DNA of 64,000 bases from Bradyrhizobium sp. CB3481. GTDB lineage: Bacteria; Pseudomonadota; Alphaproteobacteria; Rhizobiales; Xanthobacteraceae. Numbering within the stretch: the first letter of the stretch is position 1; every line of letters starts with the position of its first letter. The translations under genes and the position numbers were made by a program. Shown here piece by piece: positions 57,516-64,000 of the stretch. The DNA lies in NCBI RefSeq assembly GCF_029714305.1, contig NZ_CP121647.1, forward strand, positions 3,926,501 through 3,990,500. The letters run 5' to 3'. The notes beneath the pieces are model-generated. The model did not search any database and was not told the origin of the DNA. It saw only the letters and a program-made list of their open reading frames with translations.

Positions 57516-57866
57516 GTGAGCCCCTTCCGTAGAGAGCCCAAGACTAAACCCACTGTTGCATTTCGTCTGTACGCTCTAAGACGTAGAAGGACTGGTTCCA
57601 CAACGCGGAACAAGTGGAATCCTGCATTGTCACCAGGGATACGCGGGGAAGCATCACGCTATCTTAAGCTGTGATGCGTTGGGCCGGGCTGGGCTTCATG
57701 CGACCACAGCGCGGCCCGCGGTCGTTAGTCATTCAGCAGATCGCGGACGGGGGATCGGCGGAATTTGGATCTAAAGGCGCCGGCTCGCGCCTTTCATGCA
57801 CTTGCATCTATTTGGCGATCTGGCTAAGGGAGGGCAGGCGCTTGTCGCTGCAATGGGGAAATTCAA
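57516..57866. other. Intergenic stretch of about 350 bases
   Basis: No gene supported. It holds one good hairpin: GCATCACGCT (57651-57660) pairs with AGC-T-GTGATGC (57667-57677), one bulged T. It probably contains the promoters of the two divergent flanking genes, but I could not fix their elements. Confidence 0.4.
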
Positions 57867-58421
57867 ATGGCCACCTACACTATCGTCACGATCGTCGGCA
57901 GCCTTCGTAAGGAGAGCTTTTCACTCAAGATCGCCAATGCGCTCGCCAGGCTGGCGCCGCCTTCGCTCAAGCTCGACGTGACCACGCTGGAGAACATTTC
58001 CTTCTTCAACCAGGACCTCGAAGCCGCGCCCCCAGCCGACTGGCTGGCCTTGCGCGACAAGCTGCAGAAGTCGAATGGCGTGCTGTTCGTGACGCCGGAA
58101 TACAATCGCTCGATCCCGGGTGTGCTCAAGAACGCCATCGACGTTGCCTCGCGCCCCTACGGCAAGAGCTCGTTCCTCGGCAAGCCGGTCGGCATCGTCG
58201 GAAACTCGCCCGGCGCGCTCGGCGGCGTCAGCGCGGTCAAGCATCTGCAGAACATCCTGCCCGGCATCTCCGGCCCGATCCTGGGCCAGCCCGAGGTCTA
58301 CCTAAACGGCGTCGGCGATGCCTTTAACGACAAGGGCGAGCTCGTGAGGGAAGCGGTGCAGAAGGTGCTGCAGCAATATGTCGACGCGTTTGCTGCATTC
58401 ATCGAGAAGCATAATAGATAA
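57867..58421 (+). CDS. NADPH-dependent FMN reductase
   Basis: 184-residue flavodoxin-like reductase. The phosphate-binding loop is GSLRKESFS near residue 11, the flavin contact is in TPEYNRSIPGVLKNAIDV near residue 75, and GIVGNSPGALGG is near residue 110. This is the ChrR/ArsH-like NADPH:FMN or quinone reductase family. Possible role in quinone or metal-stress protection. Between eno and ftsB, flanked downstream by a palindromic repeat. Confidence 0.92.
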   Translation: MATYTIVTIVGSLRKESFSLKIANALARLAPPSLKLDVTTLENISFFNQDLEAAPPADWLALRDKLQKSNGVLFVTPEYNRSIPGVLKNAIDVASRPYGKSSFLGKPVGIVGNSPGALGGVSAVKHLQNILPGISGPILGQPEVYLNGVGDAFNDKGELVREAVQKVLQQYVDAFAAFIEKHNR

Positions 58422-58435
58422 ATACGTCTCTCAAC

Positions 58436-58533
58436 TGTCATCGCCCGCGAAGGCGGGCGATCCAGTATTCCAGAGACATCAATGACCGATAGGCTGCAGC
58501 GTACTGGATACCCCGCCTTCGCGGGGTATGACG
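58436..58533. repeat. Palindromic intergenic repeat, GCGAAGGCGGG family
   Basis: Arms of 32 bases (58436-58467 and 58502-58533) pair at most positions. Both end in CCAGTA / TACTGG and carry CCCGCGAAGGCGGG / CCCCGCCTTCGCGGGG, each itself a small palindrome. A known type of mobile-looking repeat in Bradyrhizobium. It follows the FMN reductase stop. Confidence 0.75.
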
Positions 58534-58624
58534 TTTGTGTTTTTCGCTATTCATCGCAATGACCCGGCGGGCTTCCTGCCCGCCGCCTTAGGAATCCGTT
58601 AACCCGGCCATCGCATCTTGGGCC

Positions 58625-58942
58625 ATGGTCTCCCGCACCCGATTGAAATCCATTCTGACCGGGCTCGCCCTCTACACGATGGCGGCGCTGATGGTTGGCT
58701 ATTTCGGCGTCAACGCCTATACCGGCAAATACGGACTGAACGCGCGCCAGGAGCTGGATCAGGAAATCATCGCCCTCACTTCCGAGCTGGCGCGGCTGAA
58801 GCGCGAGCGGGCGCAGGGCGAACAGCGGGTGTCGCTGCTGCGCTCCGACCGGGTCGACCCCGACATGCTGGACGAGCGCGCGCGCTTCCAGCTCGACTAC
58901 GCCAATTCGCGCGACCTCGTCCGGATCAACAAGTCGAACTGA
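58625..58942 (+). CDS. ftsB: Septum formation initiator family protein (FtsB)
   Basis: 105 residues: short cytoplasmic N-terminus, one membrane helix (about 12-30), then a coiled coil (EIIALTSELARLKRERAQGE) and the family block VSLLRSDRVDPDMLDERAR with the conserved DPD. The topology and the place between eno and pdhA identify the division protein FtsB/DivIC, which bridges FtsL and FtsQ at the septum. Confidence 0.92.
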   Translation: MVSRTRLKSILTGLALYTMAALMVGYFGVNAYTGKYGLNARQELDQEIIALTSELARLKRERAQGEQRVSLLRSDRVDPDMLDERARFQLDYANSRDLVRINKSN

Positions 58943-59160
58943 CTGTCTGGCAGCGATGTGACGAACGCCGGCGTCGGGCCGATGCTGCCGGCACCGGTTC
59001 TGCAAATTTCAAAAAACCGCAAAATCGATTTCGAAAATGTCGTGTCTCGTTGCAGTGCGGCATAGCAATATTTTCTCCAGCGCACGCAATCCTTTCACGG
59101 CGGTTTGAGTTGGGATAGAGAGGGCTGATCCCGTCTTTCTTTCTCACCCCCGGAAATGCC

Positions 59161-60186
59161 ATGGCTGCACCCAAGAAAAGCGTCGTCGCGAAGGAATCAG
59201 GGCTGGAGAAGGCAAACGGATCGCCACCGGAATTCACCAAGGCGCAGGAACTGGCCGCGCTACGCGACATGCTGCTGATCCGCCGCTTCGAGGAAAAGGC
59301 CGGCCAGCTCTATGGCATGGGCGCGATCGGCGGCTTCTGCCATCTCTATATCGGCCAGGAAGCCGTCGTGGTCGGCATGCAGATGGCCCTCAAGCCGGGC
59401 GATCAGGTCATAACCGGATACCGGGACCACGGGCATATGCTGGCCACAGGCATGTCCGCTAATGGCGTCATGGCCGAATTGACCGGCCGCCGCGGCGGCT
59501 ACTCCAAGGGCAAGGGCGGCTCCATGCACATGTTCAGCATGGAAAAGAACTTCTACGGCGGCCACGGCATCGTCGGCGCCCAGGTCTCGCTCGGCACGGG
59601 CCTAGCGTTCGCCAACCGCTACCGTGGCAACGACAATGTCGCGCTGGCCTATTTCGGCGACGGCGCCGCCAACCAGGGCCAGGTCTACGAAAGCTTCAAC
59701 ATGGCGGAGCTGTGGAAGCTGCCCGTCGTCTACGTCATCGAGAACAATCGCTACGCCATGGGCACCTCGGTGAGCCGCGCCTCCGCACAGTCGGACTTCT
59801 CCAAGCGCGGCGCGTCCTTCAACATCCCGGGCAAGCAGGCTGACGGCATGGACGTCCGTGCGGTGAAGGCCGCCGCCGACGAGGCGGTCGCCTGGTGCCG
59901 CGCCGGCAACGGCCCCTTTATCCTGGAGATGCAGACCTACCGCTACCGTGGTCACTCGATGTCGGACCCTGCGAAGTATCGCACCCGTGATGAGGTGGAA
60001 AAAGTCCGCCACGAGTCCGACCCGATCGAGCAGGTGCGCAATCGCCTTCTGGCCGCCAAGGTCAGCGAGGACGAGTTGAAGAAGATCGACGCCGAGGTCC
60101 GCGAGATCGTCAACGCGTCGGCCGATTTCGCCCAACATGATCCCGAGCCTGATCCGTCCGAGCTCTGGACCGACGTCTACCGCTGA
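59161..60186 (+). CDS. pdhA: Pyruvate dehydrogenase E1 alpha subunit
   Basis: Thiamine-diphosphate enzyme decarboxylating pyruvate. 341 residues, with the [20 protein letters not shown] start, GGSMHMF, the ThDP motif [12 protein letters not shown]...ENN, and the phosphorylation-loop-like [15 protein letters not shown] (YRGHSMSDP core). Heterotetrameric alpha2beta2 type. First gene of the pdhA-pdhB-DUF5076-pdhC run; pdhB starts 28 bases downstream. Confidence 0.97.
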   Translation: MAAPKKSVVAKESGLEKANGSPPEFTKAQELAALRDMLLIRRFEEKAGQLYGMGAIGGFCHLYIGQEAVVVGMQMALKPGDQVITGYRDHGHMLATGMSANGVMAELTGRRGGYSKGKGGSMHMFSMEKNFYGGHGIVGAQVSLGTGLAFANRYRGNDNVALAYFGDGAANQGQVYESFNMAELWKLPVVYVIENNRYAMGTSVSRASAQSDFSKRGASFNIPGKQADGMDVRAVKAAADEAVAWCRAGNGPFILEMQTYRYRGHSMSDPAKYRTRDEVEKVRHESDPIEQVRNRLLAAKVSEDELKKIDAEVREIVNASADFAQHDPEPDPSELWTDVYR

Positions 60187-60214
60187 GCGCAGTCTTTTAG
60201 TTTCCGGAGCTACC

Positions 60215-61606
<1,392 letters not shown>

Positions 61607-61614
61607 GTTCTCAC

Positions 61615-61920
61615 ATGTCCGGTCCCAACGAACAGCCGCTGCCGCCTGACGTCATCGGCCGCGAGGATGCCGTCGAAGTTTTGCGCGCCTTCGTGGTCGA
61701 CGGCGGACTCTCGATCGCATTCCAGCGCGCCTTTGAGGAACCCGATATGTGGGGCCTCCTGTTGGTCGATATCGCCCGCCACGCTTCCCGCGCCTATGCG
61801 CGCGAGAGCGGCTACACCGAGGACGAGGCGCTGGCGCGCATCGTCGATATGTTCGAAGCCGAGATCAACCGGCCGACCGACACGGGCTCCACCACGCCGC
61901 GGTCGCAACAGGGTCACTGA
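61615..61920 (+). CDS. DUF5076 domain protein between pdhB and pdhC
   Basis: 101 residues, acidic and helical: [22 protein letters not shown], a [21 protein letters not shown] core, and a Thr/Ser-rich tail. I recognise it as DUF5076, a small family with no known function. The start is nine bases after the pdhB stop and the stop is two bases before the pdhC start, so it must be expressed with the PDH complex. It may act on the complex, but that is only context. Confidence 0.85.
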   Translation: MSGPNEQPLPPDVIGREDAVEVLRAFVVDGGLSIAFQRAFEEPDMWGLLLVDIARHASRAYARESGYTEDEALARIVDMFEAEINRPTDTGSTTPRSQQGH

Positions 61921-61922
61921 CG

Positions 61923-63260
61923 ATGCCGATCAACATTTTGATGCCCGCACTGTCGCCCACGATGGAAAAGGGCAACCTTGCCAAGTGGCTCAAGAAGGAG
62001 GGCGACAAGGTCAAGTCCGGCGACGTCATCGCCGAGATCGAGACCGACAAGGCGACCATGGAAGTCGAGGCGGTGGACGAAGGTACCCTCGCCAAGATCC
62101 TGGTGCCCGAGGGCACGCAGGACGTGCCGGTCAACGATGTGATTGCGGTGCTCGCCGGCGACGGTGAGGACGTGAAGGCGGCGAGTGCTGGGGCGGCGCC
62201 TGCAGCAAAGCCCGCCGAGGCTCCGAAGGAAGCTCCCAAGCCTGCCGCCGCCGCGCCGGCTGCCGCGCCAGCGCCTGCAGCGGCTCCAGCGCCGGCCGCA
62301 CCGGCGCCCGCCGCCGCCAAGGGCAACGGTCACGCCCGCATCTTCTCCTCGCCCTTAGCGCGCCGTCTTGCCAAGGACGCCGGCATTGACCTTGCGCGCA
62401 TCACCGGCTCCGGTCCGCATGGCCGCGTCATCGCGCGCGACGTCGAGGACGCCAGATCCGGCAAGGGCCTGAAGGCTCCGGCCGCTGCGCCTGGCGCCGC
62501 GCCGAGCATTGCGCCGGCGATGAGCGATCAGCAGATTCTCGCGCTGTTCGAACCCGGCTCCTACGACATCGTGCCGCACGACGGCATGCGCCGCACCATC
62601 GCGCAGCGCCTGACTGCGGCGACGCAGAGCATTCCGACCTTCTACCTCACGATCGACTGCGACATCGGCCGCCTGCTCGACGCGCGCGAGCAGATCAACG
62701 CGTCAGCGCCAAAGGACAAGGAGAAGAAGCCGCTCTACAAGCTCTCGGTCAACGACTTCGTCATCAAGGCGCTCGCGGTCGCGCTGCAGCAGGTGCCCGA
62801 TTGCAATGTGAGCTGGACCGAGGCCGGCATGGTCAAGCACAAGCATTCCGACGTCGGCGTCGCCGTCGCCATGCCCGGCGGACTGATCACGCCGATCATC
62901 CGCAACGCCGAAACCAAATCGCTGTCGACCATTTCCAACGAGATGAAGGACCTTGCGGCCCGCGCGCGGACGCGAAAACTCAAGCCGCAGGAATATCAGG
63001 GCGGCACGTCGTCGGTTTCCAACCTCGGCATGTACGGCATCAGCCACTTCACCGCCGTCATCAACCCGCCGCAGTCGACCATCCTCGCGGTCGGCGCCAG
63101 CGAAGAGCGGGCGGTGGTTCGTAACGGCAAGATCGAGGCCGCGCACATCATGAGCGCGACGCTGTCCTGCGATCACCGCGCCATCGACGGCGCGCTCGGC
63201 GCCGAGCTGATCGGCGCGTTCAGGCGGCTGATCGAAAACCCCGTGATGATGATGGTGTGA
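61923..63260 (+). CDS. pdhC: Pyruvate dehydrogenase E2 (dihydrolipoamide acetyltransferase)
   Basis: 445 residues from the ATG at 61923. One lipoyl domain (1-80, lipoyl Lys in [11 protein letters not shown]), a long Ala/Pro linker, a peripheral subunit-binding domain ([19 protein letters not shown]), a second linker, and the catalytic core ending with [15 protein letters not shown], which contains the active-site His and Asp. Core of the complex that carries acetyl groups to CoA. The start two bases after DUF5076 implies coupling. Confidence 0.97.
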   Translation: MPINILMPALSPTMEKGNLAKWLKKEGDKVKSGDVIAEIETDKATMEVEAVDEGTLAKILVPEGTQDVPVNDVIAVLAGDGEDVKAASAGAAPAAKPAEAPKEAPKPAAAAPAAAPAPAAAPAPAAPAPAAAKGNGHARIFSSPLARRLAKDAGIDLARITGSGPHGRVIARDVEDARSGKGLKAPAAAPGAAPSIAPAMSDQQILALFEPGSYDIVPHDGMRRTIAQRLTAATQSIPTFYLTIDCDIGRLLDAREQINASAPKDKEKKPLYKLSVNDFVIKALAVALQQVPDCNVSWTEAGMVKHKHSDVGVAVAMPGGLITPIIRNAETKSLSTISNEMKDLAARARTRKLKPQEYQGGTSSVSNLGMYGISHFTAVINPPQSTILAVGASEERAVVRNGKIEAAHIMSATLSCDHRAIDGALGAELIGAFRRLIENPVMMMV

Positions 63261-63277
63261 GGCGAGGTAACCCGCAT

Positions 63278-63359
63278 CGTCATTGCAAGCGCAGCGAAGC
63301 AATCCATCTCACCACCGGCAAGCTGGATTGCTTCGTCGCAAGTGCTCCTCGCAATGACG
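63278..63359. repeat. Palindromic repeat between pdhC and lpd
   Basis: CGTCATTGCAAGCGCAGCGAAGCAATCCA (63278-63306) pairs, with gaps, with the segment ending GCAATGACG at 63359. The CGTCATTGC...GAAGCAATCC sequence is one of the commonest repeats in Bradyrhizobium genomes. It interrupts the pdh operon before lpd. Confidence 0.78.
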
Positions 63360-63406
63360 ACCCAAGCAGCAAGTCCGGGCGCACGATGGGAACGAGTGAG
63401 TAGCCA

Positions 63407-64000
63407 ATGTCCGATACATCCTTCGACGTCATCATCATCGGCTCCGGTCCCGGCGGCTACGTCACGGCGATCCGCGCCGCCCAGCTCGGCTTCAAGACCG
63501 CGATCATCGAAAAATCCTATCTCGGCGGCATCTGCCTGAACTGGGGCTGCATTCCGACCAAGGCGCTGCTGCGCTCGGCCGAGATCTATCACTACATGCA
63601 GCACGCCAAGGATTATGGTCTTTCCGCCGAAAAAGTCTCGTTCGATCCGAAGGCGGTGGTGCAGCGCTCGCGCGGCGTCTCGAAGCGGCTGAACGACGGC
63701 GTCGGCTTCCTGATGAAGAAGAACAAGGTGACGGTGATCTGGGGCGAGGCGTCGATCGACGCGCCCGGCAAGGTCACAGTGAAGAAGTCCGCCGTCGAGG
63801 CGCCGAAGGGCGCGCTGGGCGAGGGCGCCTATCAGGCCAAGCACATCATCCTCGCGACTGGCGCGCGGCCGCGCGTGCTGCCGGGGCTCGAACCCGACAA
63901 GAAGCTGGTCTGGACTTATTTCGAGGCGATGGTGCCGGATCGGATGCCGAAATCGCTGCTGGTGGTCGGCTCCGGCGCGATCGGCATCGAGTTTGCCTCG
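63407..64000 (+). CDS. lpdA: Dihydrolipoamide dehydrogenase (3' end outside window)
   Basis: E3 flavoprotein that reoxidises the lipoyl groups of PdhB and PdhC with NAD. 198 residues are visible from the ATG at 63407. The FAD motif IIGSGPGGYVTA, the redox disulfide GGICLNWGCIPTKAL (Cys-x4-Cys), an ATGARPR segment and the start of the NAD site VVGSGAIGIEFAS are all present. The rest, about 270 residues, lies beyond the right edge. Confidence 0.96.
   Translation, partial: MSDTSFDVIIIGSGPGGYVTAIRAAQLGFKTAIIEKSYLGGICLNWGCIPTKALLRSAEIYHYMQHAKDYGLSAEKVSFDPKAVVQRSRGVSKRLNDGVGFLMKKNKVTVIWGEASIDAPGKVTVKKSAVEAPKGALGEGAYQAKHIILATGARPRVLPGLEPDKKLVWTYFEAMVPDRMPKSLLVVGSGAIGIEFAS

Noticed and set aside
57305..57613. 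102-codon open frame on the minus strand
   Set aside because: No start site and no protein character; the 58-codon frame inside the same stretch has both.

Overview
This window is a GC-rich alphaproteobacterial chromosome segment, most likely from Bradyrhizobium or a close relative (Bradyrhizobiaceae). The reasons are the order of the core genes, several small proteins of a type I associate with Bradyrhizobium, a PdhB carrying its own lipoyl domain, a GTTC-N7-GTTC LexA box, and many short palindromic intergenic elements. The assignment rests on recognition of gene order and protein families, not on a database search. I saw no rRNA, tRNA, CRISPR array, intact insertion sequence, phage or conjugation genes.

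The backbone is an old housekeeping block. On the plus strand from the left: frr (cut by the window edge), uppS, cdsA, dxr, rseP, bamA, lpxD, fabZ, lpxA, lpxI, lpxB. These cover ribosome recycling, undecaprenyl and phospholipid precursors, isoprenoids, outer-membrane protein assembly and lipid A. Then gltA and gltX on the minus strand, comEC (+), lexA, moeA, moaC, trpC, trpD and a PpiD-like chaperone (-), tpiA, secG, pyrG, kdsA, eno, ftsB, pdhA, pdhB, pdhC and the start of lpd (+).

Accessory genes sit in the gaps of this backbone. (i) 8.9-10.5 kb: two exported proteins and a palindromic repeat split fabZ from lpxA. (ii) 16.5-24.1 kb: glnS, then a small central-metabolism cluster on the minus strand (a phosphofructokinase with pyrophosphate-type motifs, an archaeal-type fructose-1,6-bisphosphate aldolase/phosphatase, a second type I glutamine synthetase, a 60-residue protein), followed by an SPW membrane protein. 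(iii) 26.6-27.3 kb: two conserved small proteins. (iv) 29.7-38.5 kb: a HAD hydrolase, an old-yellow-enzyme oxidoreductase, an S41 protease, a TAXI-like exported protein, a GGDEF-EAL receptor and several small secreted proteins separate moeA from moaC. (v) 43.9-45.4 kb: an XRE-cupin regulator operon. (vi) 48.1-54.6 kb: NIPSNAP, MFS, VOC and cupin proteins, queF, and a cytochrome c / beta-propeller pair. (vii) 56.1-58.4 kb: a medium-chain dehydrogenase, a 58-residue protein and an FMN reductase.

The most interesting part is 18.3-22.4 kb. There a PFK with Asp and Lys at the two positions that distinguish pyrophosphate-using enzymes lies beside a class V FBP aldolase/phosphatase that keeps the Tyr/Lys pair needed for aldolase activity, and beside an adenylylatable glutamine synthetase. 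Together they could form a reversible, ATP-saving FBP node linked to nitrogen assimilation. This is inference from motifs and gene order. At least six distinct families of intergenic palindromes are the second notable theme. Several sit at junctions where the backbone has been interrupted, and one supplies the C-terminal codons of a cytochrome gene.
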